From Dermatemys mawii (taxonomy: Eukaryota; Chordata; Testudines; Dermatemydidae), in contig ML677364.1 in assembly GCA_007922305.1 (NCBI GenBank), positions 19,885,326 through 19,949,325 on the forward strand: DNA of 64,000 bases, read 5' to 3'. This document shows, one piece after another, positions 46,918 through 59,396 of this stretch (within the stretch, counting starts at the first letter, position 1; every line of letters starts with the position of its first letter). The notes beneath the pieces are model-generated. The model searched no databases. It saw only the letters and a program-made list of their open reading frames with translations, and was not told the DNA's origin. The position numbers and the translations under genes are program-made.

Positions 46918-47034
46918 GGGTGACCAGATAGCAAGTGTGAAAAATCGGGGCAGGGTTGGGGGTAATAGGAGCCCATATAAAAAAAGCCCCATATATCTGG
47001 ACTGTCCCTATAAAATCGGGACATCTGGTCACCC
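46918..47034. mobile_element. Palindromic MITE (TA)GGGTGACCAGAT
   Basis: Ends GGGTGACCAGATA and ACATCTGGTCACCC are perfect inverted repeats over 12 bases, with TA on both sides (46916-46917 and 47035-47036). At 117 bp it is probably a mariner-type MITE. Confidence 0.85.
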
Positions 47035-48274
47035 TACACGAAAGTGCTTTATTTTACAAGTATTAATTAATGGCCTTTGTCAGTGCAATGAACAACAGAC
47101 CATAGCCAGCATCCCACATTTATATTAACACATTGTTACAAAAAGAACTGATAAGAGAAGCTAACCAACCATCTTAGGTTTGTCTATATTTCAGTACTTT
47201 GGGAACTTTCATGATTTTTAAATGTCAATATGTGGTCATGGTAAGAAAACTAACTGTAGTTATTTGCTTATTATGTTGCTTAAGCAAAACTGTACAATAC
47301 AAAAGTGCCATGTTAGTCACATCTCTGCTATAACCACAAAATTTGATTGAATATCATTCATATAAATAATGCAGAACAAAAACTTCTAAATTCAGGAAGT
47401 TTAAAGACTGCTCATGCAGATAACTTTTTTCTATGACAAAGGTTTGATCATATGGTCTTGGTTACTGGATAAGAATAAAGTAAATGAATGGGGAAATTCC
47501 TGAAGAAGTTTCGATTTGCAGTGAATACACACTGTTCTATTAACAGTTTATTTTTATTTTTATGCAACTTTTTATCAATGTTAATGGCTTCTACTTCTTT
47601 GTAGAAAAATCTTGTTTTTAAAATGATCTTCTGTATGCACATCTGAAGGAAATTAAATGTTATGTGAACTTCCAATTTTTTTTGTTTCAGAAGTACTTGA
47701 ATATCTCCATTAAAATATGAATTTAAATATAAAATATCTGTTTTAGCCTTAGAACAGATGTCTTAAATGTTTGTTTTGGTAGCTTTTCTCTTCATTATGC
47801 TTCAGTTGCTTTTCATATAAATCTTTCCTTCTAGAACTCTGTCACTTTGAAACAAGTCAGTTAATATAGATCTGAAACACTGCCAATACCATGCACATTT
47901 CTGATCTGTTAAGGCATGTGCAGTTCTATAGAATTAGTGCCAAATGATGTGGGCTTTTTAACTGAATATGGAAATTCCTTAATTAAAAGTTGTAATGGGA
48001 GCATGTGTGTCACTGATTCGTTAAATGTTTTCTTCACTTTTTAAAAATACAAATGTTTTACCTACTGTAAAAAGTTGAAATGCTTTGCTGTGATGGTTAA
48101 TTTAGGCAGAAGACAATGGTATGTTGTTATGATAGATTTGTTAAAGTTTTAGTAGGACTGTGTCATTAGTGGAGAAAATGTTTGAGCACTTTTTTATATC
48201 AGTTAAAATAAAAAACATGCTAGGCTTCAAAAATATAGGCTGATCACTTCAGAACTGGTTGCCTAAATCAAAGG

Positions 48275-48805
48275 CAGGGGTGGGGAAACTACGGCCCATG
48301 GGACTGTCCTGCCTGGCCCCTGAGCATCTGGCTGGGGAGGCTACCCTCCGGCCCCTCCCCTGCCTTCCCCCCTTGCTGGAGTCACGTCACCGCAGGCTCC
48401 TACGAAGCAGCATGTCTGGCTCCACGCAGCTGCCAGACATGTTGCTTTGAGCAGCATGGTAAGGGGGCCGGGGCCAGGGGGTTGGATAAGGGGTAGGGAG
48501 TCCCCAGGGGGAGGTTGGATGGGGGGGAGGTCAGGGAATGGGAACGGGGGGGCTTGGGTAGAGGGTGCGGTCCCAGGCGGGTGGTTAGGGGTGCGGAGTC
48601 TCTGAAGAGGGTGGTCAGGGGACAAGGAACAGGAGGAGCTGGAATGGGTCTGAGGTTCTGAGGGGGACAGTTAGGAGGTGGGGAGGGGGTCGCACAGGGC
48701 CAGGGCCAGACTGTTCTTGGGGAGGCACAGCCTTCCCTACCTGGCCCTCCATACAGTTCTGTAACCCCGATGTGGCCCTTGGGCCAAAAAGTTTGCCCAC
48801 CCCTG
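48275..48805. mobile_element. Non-autonomous hAT element (CAGNGGTGGGCAAAC family)
   Basis: The left end is CAGGGGTGGGGAAACTACGG and the right end is AAAAAGTTTGCCCACCCCTG. The TSDs are atcaaagg (48267-48274) and atttaagg (48806-48813), 6 of 8 identical. The G-rich interior is the opposite orientation of the element at 710-1352 and matches the partial copy at 28244-28437. Confidence 0.85.
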
Positions 48806-48824
48806 ATTTAAGGTATGGTATAGA

Positions 48825-49425
48825 GCTGGTCGAATTGCTGACCGTTGGATTTGCTGGTGGGTCCAAAAAAATTCTAAAAAATAAAAATTAAAAAAAAATC
48901 TAACCGAATATAAAAATTGCAGAAAAAGCCCAGCCAAACAAAAACCCCTGTTTTGGGCTGAATGAAACATGTTTAATTTGACCTGAAACATTTTGTTTTA
49001 GGCATTTTTAAAGGACTAGACTCACAAAATGAGAGCTGGCAGCCCAGTGCATTCACCTGGGATGTAGTTCACCCTCCCCTGATGTGAAGAAGGGTTTGAA
49101 TTTGGGTCTCCCATTTCTCAGGAGCATGCTGTAGCCAAGAGGGCTATAAGATATTCTGGGGCAGATCTCTCTCAAATTAAAGGTGTTCTGCTTTTTATAA
49201 ATAGTCATTGGAGTAGGGACTTGAACTTGGGTCTCCCACCTCCTGGATGAGTGCATCAGACCACTGGGCTGAAAGTTATAAGGGGGTACCACCATCTCCT
49301 CTTCATGTTATTTTATAAATGGCATCAAAGTGCCAAAAAAGTTTTGGCCAAAATTATTTGGTAAATTTGCAGATGAGGTTTTGAGTCAACTGAAACTTTT
49401 TTGTATTTGTGTTTAAAAAAAAAAA
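48825..49425. repeat. GAGCTGGTC repeat with tRNA-like core
   Basis: It begins GAGCTGGTCGAATTGCTGACC, like the termini of 3338-4138, and has AT-rich arms. Its core (49036-49290) contains two stretches that read as tRNA-like on the minus strand: AGCCCAGTGGTCTGATGCA with AAGTTCAAGTCCC (49290-49205, box A- and B-like), and a poorer AGCCCTCTTGGCTACAGCA with AAATTCAAACCC (49150-49095). Both tRNA-like parts look decayed. It may be a tRNA-derived SINE inside the repeat. Confidence 0.5.
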
Positions 49426-52089
49426 AAATCTCAATCCTATTTATATCACAGCTGATGTATATGCTGTATGTTTATATATTCAATTATTTGTTTAGCCTTC
49501 TGAAAATAGTCCATACATTCTCTACATATACCATATATGTTTAAATTTTAGATCTTGGCTTTTTCACAGAAATGAACAAATATGATACATCTCATTGCTG
49601 GTCTGATTTTTCAAACTGGATTTCCATTTTTATGACTGCACTAAATTGCATCGAAAAAGCATGAATTGCAGGCACAAAGTTGTACCATTCTCAGCTGAGA
49701 TCTTGCTTGAAAATTTGGCCATACAATGTTGAATAATATCTTTTGTTTGAGTGAGTGCTAAGCAGTGTCAATTCAAACATCCAGGAATTCAGTACATGTG
49801 TTTATTAAATGATAAAAATATAAGTAACTACATGGTAAATCTAGGAATACATGATGCAATGTATGCTACTGTAATTATCCAATACTCTACTGGCTTTTTA
49901 TTTTTACTTACATGTATATATTGAGAGCTTTTGCCAGAGCACTTGTTAATCAGCAGTCCCCACCTGCATGATTCTGAAGTGTCTTATCTGTCACTTCTCA
50001 CTGCATTCAGAATGCTTTGGTTTGGAACAGAACATATCTGGGCGAGGAATCATGCCAAAATCAAATTTGATTTTACAGCAAAACCATGTTGAAAAGGAAA
50101 CAAAATAGAAATATATTCTTTAAAATAATTATATTGACTTACAAAACTTTATCAAAAGCCAACTGACCTGCAAAACTGAAATAAATGTATTGAAAAATTG
50201 AAACAAGTCAGTGTTCAGTGTTTCCCATAATAACCAGCATCACTTGAAGCAATACAAAGCTAATGAGAACATCAGTTAAAATAGTGGAAAGACTACAACA
50301 AAACTTGAACTGTTTCAAGACGAGTGAAACAAAAGTTCTGTTGACTGTCCTCATTTTTACACAGAAAAACAGTTCTTTTATGTTAGTTCCTTTAGATCAA
50401 TTCCTTTATTGATTTGTTTGAGGTTTGTATTTATTGCATTTCTTTTTATAAGATGCCTTATCACTATAAATGGCCATGTACAGAAAGAGTAGAAGTGCTG
50501 AAATGCAGTAACTACATTTTGGGTCAAAAAATAATTTGTTGTAATTTTTTTTAAAATGGTTGGAAAGGATCTATATGCCCATTGTGTACAGCTACTTCGG
50601 TTACACAATGTTGGTTTAGTCTGAATCAATGCAACTATGCTGTCTGTATAGCAGCACCACTTATTTTTGCCAGGCAAAACTAAATCAAGTGGATATATAG
50701 CTACTTTAAAGTCCTTCTACAAATTTCTTATCCATCATACATACAAGGCACATTGCATGCACACAGAGGAAGGCAGGCCCTGGATGGGGATAGAGTTAAT
50801 GTCTGAGTGACCATAACTGTACATTTCCATATATTTTAATGCTTTTGAATGTAATAATTTTGGATTTTGAGGCTTTCTGATGTTTGTAGTAATTTTCTAA
50901 AGATGCATATTCTCAATGGTCAATGTCCTCCTGACCCTCCTAAAACAGTTCATAGATATTTACAAACTTAGCTCCAGGTTAAATGTTTTTCATGAGAATT
51001 ACTTATTGGAATTAATCCACCCTCTTTGTCATTGGACAATAAATGTCTGACTACTTAAGTGATATCATGAATCCAGTTATTGAGAGTTGATGGATGTTTT
51101 CCAGTCTAATTTCTGATCTACAACTAAAGAGCCAGATTCGGCATCCTTATTGTTAAAGTAGTAAGTTGTTCATTAAGTAATCTGATTTCAATTGAATTGA
51201 GTTAGATACTATTCGTAGTGAAAAGGGTATCCGTAATAAATTAATTAGGTACCTTCCCAGCAAACTTGTATGTATTGAGTTACACCTGCTTTCATTAGTG
51301 ACATTACATTTTTACTGTGTTTTTTAAAAATCCTTGTTGTATTAGAGGACTAACACAGCTATGAAAGATGGAGATAGGTTGGGGTTTTGATTCATGTGTA
51401 ATGTCTCAAAGAGGTAAATACAGTTCATATTACTGGACCAGAGTCTCCCCTGAGTTTCCTGGGGTCATGCATAGGAGATTAAATGCACAGACTTGAACAT
51501 ATGTACAAAATATATTTTTAAAATGTTGCTCTTGACTCCATTCTTTATATGCATGTCTTTGAAATCTTATTTGTAGATAGAGCATAAGCAGTTTTACCAA
51601 GTAGGCCTTGCTGTTAATAAACCTTGTGAAAGTATTTATTTGAGCTCAGAATATCCTTTTTTGCATAAATACTTCATTCTCTTAATACAAAATGGGTTTG
51701 AATAATAAATTGTAGTTAATCTTGTCAGAATTATTATTGTTTAATTTGTACCAACCCACTCAGAGAGTATCAATCCTCCCTTCTGCCAGAGAGAGACAAG
51801 AAATAGTAGATCTGTCATTACCTTCTGTAAAGTATTGTAGCAGTATTATGTTCTATGCAGTTCTCAATACATTATTCAGTAGCAGTCTTATTCAGGTAAT
51901 AAATTGAGGCAGACAATTTCTGTCTAAGTGTGAAATCTCTTGTAATCAGTGTTATCTGTTATTTCACGATAATGCGTAGGGGCCCTAGTCATGGATCAGC
52001 ATCTCATTGTGCAACTGTACAAACACAGCACAGAAAGACAGCTCCTGCCCTAGTAAACCTATAATGTAAGGCAAGAGATATAAGATGGA

Positions 52090-52152
52090 TAGACAGTGGC
52101 TCTGCACACTAGTGGTCATCATTATAGACAGCAGCTCTGCACACTAGTGGTC
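52090..52152. repeat. Direct duplication, 35-bp period
   Basis: TAGACAGTGGCTCTGCACAC...GTGGTC (52090-52117) is repeated as TAGACAGCAGCTCTGCACAC...GTGGTC (52125-52152) with two mismatches. Confidence 0.9.
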
Positions 52153-52300
52153 TAACCACTGTCAAGGTTTTTTGTAGCATCGTAGTGAAGGAAAATTTTG
52201 AGGGATTTGAAAGTGAATAATGAGGTAGCTTTGCAGATGTTTACAGAGAGCTTCTCCCAAGTATTTGGGATAACGTGGGATAAATCTTGAATACCTAGGG

Positions 52301-52611
52301 CAGGGATAGGCAACCTATGGCACGCGTGCCAAAAATGGCACATGAGCTGATTTTCAATGGCACTCACACTGCCCGGTCCTGGCCACCGGTCTGGGGGACT
52401 CTGTATTTTAATTTAATTTTAAATGAAGCTTCTTAAACATTTTAAAAACCTGATTTACTTTACATACAACAAGAGTTGAGTTCTATATTATAGACTTGTA
52501 GAAAGACACCTTTTAAAAATATTTAGAATGTATTACTGGCACGCGAAACCGTAAATTCGAGAGAATAAATCAAGACTTGGCACACCACTTGTGAAAGGTT
52601 GCTGACCCCTC
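52301..52611. mobile_element. Non-autonomous hAT element (CAGGGGTAGGCAACC family)
   Basis: It starts CAGGGATAGGCAACCTATGG and ends AGGTTGCTGACCCCTC. A perfect TSD, acctaggg, lies at 52293-52300 and 52612-52619. The interior matches the copies at 21171 and 39877 (GGCACGCGTGCC, GAAGCTTCTTAAACATTT, GGCACACCACTTG). All are in the same orientation relative to TMEM131. Confidence 0.92.
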
Positions 52612-53244
52612 ACCTAGGGCATTGAAACTTGTAACAATATGGTAGGCAACAGTCAGAAAACAATGAACACCTTATACTTCTATTAAACACGTAAAAAATT
52701 TCGTTTAAAAATAATTTAAGATAGCAAAGTCAAGCACTCAAACTAGGGACTGCCAAAATTAAGACTGCCTGCATAAACTTAATTTTGCCCCCCTCATGTG
52801 TGTTCATGATGATAGTCTTAATTACATGATCACATTTTTTTCTTAGTACTCCTGCTGTTTTCAGTGCACATAGTGTGTGGTTCTCACTTAACTTTTAGGT
52901 GTTTGACTTTGCAACCTTAGTATTTTAACATATTATTTTGTGTGCAATTTCCTAGGGTTTTTTTTTAACTGGGGGAAAAAAAATTACATTGTCACATCAT
53001 AATGGCATCCACGTGGGTCGTCGTCAGAGTTGGAACCTTTGATCCGCCACACAGACCTTTACTGCTTGAGCTAACGAAGTAATTGCTAGCAGTAGTAGGT
53101 TGTCATCCTCTATATGGCCCATCATTTGAGGGGGATGAGATATACAGCTTGCCAGTGGGTTTCACATATTTGCTGACTGCAGAGGAATGGTGAGACTTGG
53201 GGATCCTGGGTTCCATTCCAGGCTCTGGAACGCAGTGTGCTCTA

Positions 53245-53420
53245 GTGCAGCACTTCTCAACCAGGAGTTTGGAGCCCACAAGGAGGTTTCAGGGGGTTCA
53301 CCAAGCTGGACTGGCATTAGACTCATTGCAGCTCAGGGCAGAAAGTCAAAGCCCTACTATCCGGAAACCCACCACCCAGGCTTCAAGCTGAAGCCTGAGC
53401 AGCTTAGGTTCACGAGAACT
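53245..53420. mobile_element. Truncated hAT left end
   Basis: It begins CAGCACTTCTCAACCAGGAG and runs into a segment with AAGCCTGAGCAGCTTAG. No right end was found. Confidence 0.4.
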
Positions 53421-54204
53421 TAATGTGGCCTGTGTCAGCTCGGAGCTGCAATTGCAAGGAAAGTCCTGCTGTGCTCCCTTCAGTCACAGGCTTGAACGTG
53501 CTCAGTGTGGATTGAATCTTCATAGTTTTAGCTGTCTAAATTATAGCAAGTCTGTACTGAGCACATGTGAACTGCATTTTTCCAAAGGTCTATTTACATG
53601 GTTATGTATGGACACAGTTTCATGGGGACTGCAGAAGACGCGTTCGTGACAGAAAGGCCGACCTTCCTAACAAACTTCAAATCCATGCTTGACAGCATAG
53701 AGGCACAAGACCTTTTCAAAGAAAAGGTCACCAGAATTATTTAACTTAGTCAAAACATATTTCTAGCCTAATTCTTGAGAAGATCTCAGCTGTTTTGGCT
53801 GAAATTAAAAAATCAGCTTGACACACACACCTGGTATAGAAAATTTCAGTTCATACTGTTTGGCAGAATTACAAGGGATTGAAAACAGGTCTTGTAATGA
53901 GAAGTATCAGACAGGAGTGCTGCTAGCCTCGCCTCTAAAAATGAAAATAGCTTTTCATTTAGAATTCAGTAGTTAACAGCCAAGTCATACGAACTAATCA
54001 CATGTTTGGGGAAAAAGTAAAATTACAGCTGTCTGAAGTATTTAACTTGTAAGGACGGCAAGGGCAACTGCATTTAAAATACTATTCTGCATAAAAACTA
54101 CATTACTAATTTGAGAGCCAATTCTACTGTTTAATAAAAATTTCTGCGTCATCTCAGTTTATAAGTGGCTTGTTGTGGTTGGTGGGTGTGTGCCATTGTT
54201 GAAG

Positions 54205-54330
54205 TGGGCAGCAGAGACTCAGATAAGAAATTAGTATCCCAAGTTTTTCAGATGGGGGAAGCTGGGATCCAGAGAGGTCAAATGACTTCTCCAAGGCCAC
54301 ACAGGAGACTAGCAGAGCCAAGAATAGAAA
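54205..54330 (+). mobile_element. MIR-like SINE fragment
   Basis: CAGATGGGGGAAGCTGGGAT, then CAGAGAGGTCAAATGACTTC and CCAAGGCCACACAGG matches the well-known MIR core (cagatggggaaactgaggc...cccaaggtcacacag) with several differences. It is an old insertion, consistent with an amniote genome. Confidence 0.75.
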
Positions 54331-55015
54331 TAATATTACACGAATACCACTCTGTTGCATTACCTAGAAGACTATCTTTAACTGACAATAATGCTAAACT
54401 TGCGTAGGCAAGTAGTTTATTTAAATTATCAGAAGGGAGGATAAATGCGATTTGGAGAGTCAAACACGGAGTTTGTTTTCACAATGTTGTGCCTGAATTG
54501 GTGGCTGTACACACCCAAGAAAAGACTTCAAATGGTTGTAGAACCGGAACAGTGGGAGAAGTCAGGAGGGCAAGAAGAGTTGTCAGTGTTTAGCTGGTGG
54601 CTAAAACCCTAATAGTAGGTAAGATCACTGGTAGATTCAATCTAGATATCAGTGGACACCATGATGGAATATTATTTGGAAAAGCAGGTGGTCAAGAAGT
54701 TCTCAGAACTCCAAGGAGAATTTGTTGAGAAATTTGGATAACAAACAAACAAGATTGCAGAGGATCCAGAGAAAAGTGAAGGGGGAAATTGAGGCAGTGA
54801 GAAGATGACACACAACATAATTTCATTCGAACAAAAATACAAACTGTAATCGGAAGGCCATATCATCAGTGGCATCTCACAGGTGATCCAGAAGGAACCT
54901 TTGTGGCTTCTTGATCAACTGGTTACTGTCCAAACTAAGAACAGCTTGAGGGCTGCCTGAATTCACACATTCTGTCTACACCACTTCAGCACTGAGCAGG
55001 ATTTTTTTGTCTATA

Positions 55016-55322
55016 CTGGGGTAGGCAACCTATGCACACGTGCCAAAGGCGTCACACGAGCTGATTTTCAGTGGCACTCACACTGCCGTGGTCCTGGCCA
55101 GTGGTCTGGGGGGCTCTGTGTTTTAATTTAATTTTAAATGAGGCTTCGGCTTTGCCCCCTACTCCCCCCACCTGGAATGGTGGGGTGTGGGCTTGGGTTT
55201 TGGCCCCTCCATTTGGGGCAGCAGGGCCCAGATGTGCTCAGCCCTTTGGTCCTCCCTCCTGGGCTTGTGTAGTAATATATGTTGTCAGAAGAGGGCAGCG
55301 CAATGAAGTTTGAGAACCCATG
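55016..55322. mobile_element. Chimeric hAT element
   Basis: The left 130 bp match the CAGGGGTAGGCAACC family (GGTAGGCAACCTATG, GAGCTGATTTTCAGTGGCAC, TTTAATTTAATTTTAAATGA). The right part is unrelated GC-rich sequence ending AGTTTGAGAACCCATG, which is the terminus of the other family (as at 25219). Flanks share only a partial match (gtcta), so the TSD is unclear. It is either a recombinant element or an insertion into the first one. Confidence 0.55.
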
Positions 55323-55838
55323 CAGTCTAGCATAAAAGATTGTAGAGCCTCAAAATTCCTGCCTGGTAGAGAATCATTTACTAGTTTAAAATGGGGTGGG
55401 GGACCCAAAACCAAAACATAAAATACTTTTCCAGTAATTTAGAGGAATGGTTGAAATCATCCTTACTATGGATCATTGGCATATTTCCTTGAAGTTCTAG
55501 AACACTTAAAACAGGACATTCATAGTACCCAATCTGTAGAAGATTGCAGGGTGTAGCAAAGAGAGAAATCATTTATCTTTATTACATTTCAACATGCCCT
55601 CTGCTTGGAGCATTTCCAAAAAACCTGCTTATAAATAGAATGCTTTGTTCATGTAGAATACTGTGGTTTTTGTAGTACTTACAGACAAGCCATGGGATGA
55701 AGTGGTTTATTCTGTAATTTGTTGAAATAGAGCACATTTTTAAAATGTTGCCCTTATTGATTTAGAAATGCTCTGTCACGGTTTTAATTCAGAGCAAGTG
55801 TCCTTGATGCAACATTTACTATATTGACTTAAAAAATA

Positions 55839-55861
55839 CAACCACCACCACCACCACCACT
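55839..55861. repeat. (ACC)n microsatellite
   Basis: About seven CCA/ACC units. Confidence 0.9.
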
Positions 55862-58069
55862 AACCTGAGCTGTGCTGCAGTCTTTGCACATCCATCCCCT
55901 TAATGCATCAGATTTCCCATATTGCTAAATAGGGCAGTTCTTTGGAGGTCCTCTTCTAGAATAAGTCCTCCATGCTTTAGTCAGGCAAAATTGTTGCCTT
56001 TGAGTGTTTTACCTGAGGAAGGCCTGCAAGATAGGACTCCTGTCTTGACAACATTATCTACAGTAAGGTTGAGGTATGTTAGGTCAGAATGACTAGTATT
56101 GCATGCCCATGCCTGCTTTATGGGCAAACAGAGAACTTCAGTCTTCAGGGCTCACTGTATGGTGTATTTCATGACTATTAAATCCAGAACAGAAAGTTAA
56201 AAAACTAATTTAAATTTGGGCACCCAGTTACTCACAAGTAGTTTCTTCTCTTGGTAGGTTTAATTTTTCAATAAAGCCTTAATACATGTATACTTAATAA
56301 TCTTAAAATGTCAACACAACTTAATAAAACTCGATATCTAAATTTAAAATAAATTTTAAATCTGAAATTCTGTCCTTAAGTTTGCCTTGTTGTCCTAATA
56401 AAGGAGTAGCTTATGGTGTTACAAATTATGAAGTATTTCGTTCTAGCGAACCAAGATAGGATAGTGTGTTTCATCAATTTTGCATTCTCTTCCTCCTCCT
56501 AATTTGTGCCACAACTCTAGCAAACTTATTTGTGTTGTGTTGAATGTATAAATCAGAGGCTTCCATAAATCCTGCTAGAGTAACTTTGAGAAACCAATGA
56601 AGCTATTAATAACGAACCTGGTTTGAGCACTCTTTACATCATGCCCTTCAGAATCAGGGCCGAAGAAACGCTTACATTCACTGCCCAAAAAAACACCCCT
56701 TGGTTAGTGCAGTATTAAGGTTGGTTAGTGCTGCCTCATACCTTAACTCTGCTTTCAGAGGTTTCAGTTTAGCCCCCACAACGTTCTGAAAGGGTAACGA
56801 TCTAAGGTAACAATCTTAACTCTGGTTTCTGAGTGATGCTCCACTTGTCTCTGTCAGATCAGAAGACTGTATCATTCCGAAGCACGCAGAGGACAGTGCG
56901 GGAAAAGGGCACAATAGTAGCATGGCAAAAACTCGTAGGCATTGTCTTGCTTAGGAAGATCACATTTGATTACTCTGACTGAGGTTTGAGTTTTGCCAGT
57001 AAACTGTTAGAACTTTCCAGAGAAATAGTGTAACTAGAGAATGGAGAGGATGCACAGCAATATTTAAATGTCAGTGCAGATGTATATTCTCAGTGGCTAC
57101 AAGAACTCCACAAGTATTAGAATGGCATGAGGCACATTTACATTCCCTGTCTTGACATTACCTGGTAGAATGTCAGCCTTTGGAGGTTACAGTGACATCC
57201 ATTTTAGAAGCCTTGAAACTGCATTGACCTTTTTTTAAAAAAAGTAGTAATAAGTGAGATCTACTCAGAATTCTTGCATATAAACAGTACGGAAATAAAC
57301 ATTTCTGATTTCATCTAGGTGCAGCTCCATCTCTTCTCAAATGGCATTGTGAGTTCTGAAAAATTGCTACAACTATTCCCTGCATACATTACAGCTATTT
57401 GCCACAGCTACTCCCTGTAGACAGTACAGGTGTCAGAGTGTATGAAGAGGAATGATGATATAGAATTGTGTTGAACACAATGTGGAAAATAGTAGATTTT
57501 TGTAAGAGGTAACTGGGCCTTGTTTGGATGTGTCCCCTTCGTGCTCCTGATAGGGCTGAAAAAGTTTTGGGGAGGAGAAGTGGTAGTCTTGGGCTATAAG
57601 TAGTACATATACGGGCTGGAGGTAAAGGAGGAAGAGGAAGGTTGTCCCAGAGTCTCCATCCCATATTGGGGGGTCTACTGTAGTGAGAAGGGGCTCTGCA
57701 CATATCTCTGCAGCATAGGAGGCTTGCAGAGATGTCAACTGGCCTATTCATCTCATTCAGATGAGAACATGCCTGTGAGGAATACCCCATGGAGATGATT
57801 GCACCTTGAAGTACTGTCTCTGATAAGCTGAACTGCCCCATTCATCTCAATGGGTGTTCTTCTTTCTCTCCTCTCATCACTGTACCTGTGGCATGTACCA
57901 AACATATCCCAGCTCCTTATCCTAGTCTCATCTCTCTGTGCCTATGACATGCACTGAGATGCCTCTTCCCAGCTTCCAGAACAGGCCCAGTCTATCATGC
58001 CTAGTGATTCCTTGCAGGAGTTCAATAAGACTGTTCTAGTAAAGAGAACCAATTCTTCCTGGTTTATTA

Positions 58070-59396
58070 TACATTTATAATATATTAACGATAATAACTT
58101 AATTTTTTACTTAGTGGGACTTCTGGCAATCTTTTTGCTTTCAACAATTCCCTTGAACTTTGGTTTGTGTTCATTTGTGCTCACATGCAGCAGTCCTCTT
58201 ACGTGACTGTCTCTCAAAATGGATCAGCGTTTGGATTTCACATGTTTGAGTGTCAAGAAAACAGACTCTCAAAGATAGGTTGAGGCAAACATTGAAATTA
58301 ATTTTAGGGCTGTACCTCTGATATTGGGGTATTTATCCTTTGGTACAGATTTCCAGAAAGTAAGGGTCCATGTAGTCTTCTGAACAGATTTCAATCTGTC
58401 ATCTTCCAAAAGTTCTTTCCATCTAGGGTGTTGCTTCAACAGTGACTAAAGGGGGCTTCAGACAGGTGGCTTCAGCACTAAAAAGGTCAATCAGAAATCT
58501 GATTTGAAGTCTTTTCTGCTGCAAATCTTGGAATCTTTCCTAAAAACTGTCCTTAAGATTTTTAATCATGGTCACATATCTAGTCATGCTCCATTTTAGG
58601 GGTTCTGCTGCATCTTCTTTTGATCTGGCTTGAAATTGTAACATTGAGGGAAAGCGTGTCAGTTCTCCCTCAAGCATTTATCTGTGAAACAACTGCAGAA
58701 AAAATGCAAATATGCCTTGCACTAGATCAGACAGCAACCAGAAATTTTCTTGTAAGTCCACATTTAGTTTATCCAAATGCAGTAGCATGTCTACAAGAAA
58801 TGCCAAGTCTAGAACCCACCCAGGATGTATAAGCTCGGAGTGTGTTGTGCGCTTCTCCTCCATAATCAATTTTACTGGTTCCAGGAGCTTCAAAATAGGA
58901 GACACTGGCGCCAGCCAGGGAGTGCTGGACCCCTGGCTCTATCCCAGGCCCCATTCCCCACTTCACCTCTTTCCCCCAAGTTCCCACCTCCACCCCGCCT
59001 CTTCTCCCAAGTGAGCCATGTCCTCGGTCCTCCCTCCACCCACTTCGAGCCTCCTGTGAGTCACAAGAGATCTGATCGTGGTGAGTGGCAGGCACAGGGA
59101 GGGAGGAGGATGCGCTGTGGGAGGGAGGGCTGAGGTTGTGCACCGCATCTTCTCTCCTCCCCCCTCACTCCCCAGGGTCGCCTCAATGTCAAGAAACAGC
59201 TGATTGTGGTGGGTGGGAGGCAGTGCTGACTGTGGGGGCCGCCCAGCGGGCAGGAGGTGCTGTGGGAGGCCAGATAGGACTGTTGATGAGTGCTGAGCAC
59301 CCACCATTTTCCCCCAGAGTTGGCTCCTAGCAGGAGCCACATATTATCTTCTGAAGAGACGCATGCGGCTCCAGAGCCATACGTTGGCCACCCCTG
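58070..59396 (-). mobile_element. Internally deleted hAT element carrying the transposase fossil
   Basis: The right terminus reads ACGTTGGCCACCCCTG at 59381-59396, a hAT-type end. The transposase fossil lies to its left, and GC-rich sequence at 58910-59340 joins the two. The base after the end begins gtttatgt, and gtttatta occurs at 58062-58069, but no CAGGGGTGGCC-type left terminus follows it. The left limit is therefore uncertain. Several 75-125 aa frames in the GC-rich part overlap on both strands and are not genes. Confidence 0.5.
58107..58905 (-). pseudogene. Fossil hAT (Charlie/ZBED-like) transposase, C-terminal part
   Basis: The minus strand encodes a broken transposase. An open block at 58905-58678 contains LDLAFLVDMLLHLDKLNV, typical of the RNase H-like insertion region. 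Then, with stops, come FWKSVPKDKYPNIRGTALKL and, before the end, SVFLTLKHVKSKR, the hAT dimerisation domain. A stop at 58109-58107 follows a lysine-rich tail. At least four in-frame stops are visible, so it is non-functional. The N-terminal BED-type finger and catalytic part are missing or replaced by the GC-rich sequence to the right. Confidence 0.75.

Noticed and set aside
57395..57841. 148-aa open frame on the minus strand
   Set aside because: No recognisable domain, an alternative 101-aa frame overlaps it, and there is no splice or family context. Treated as chance.
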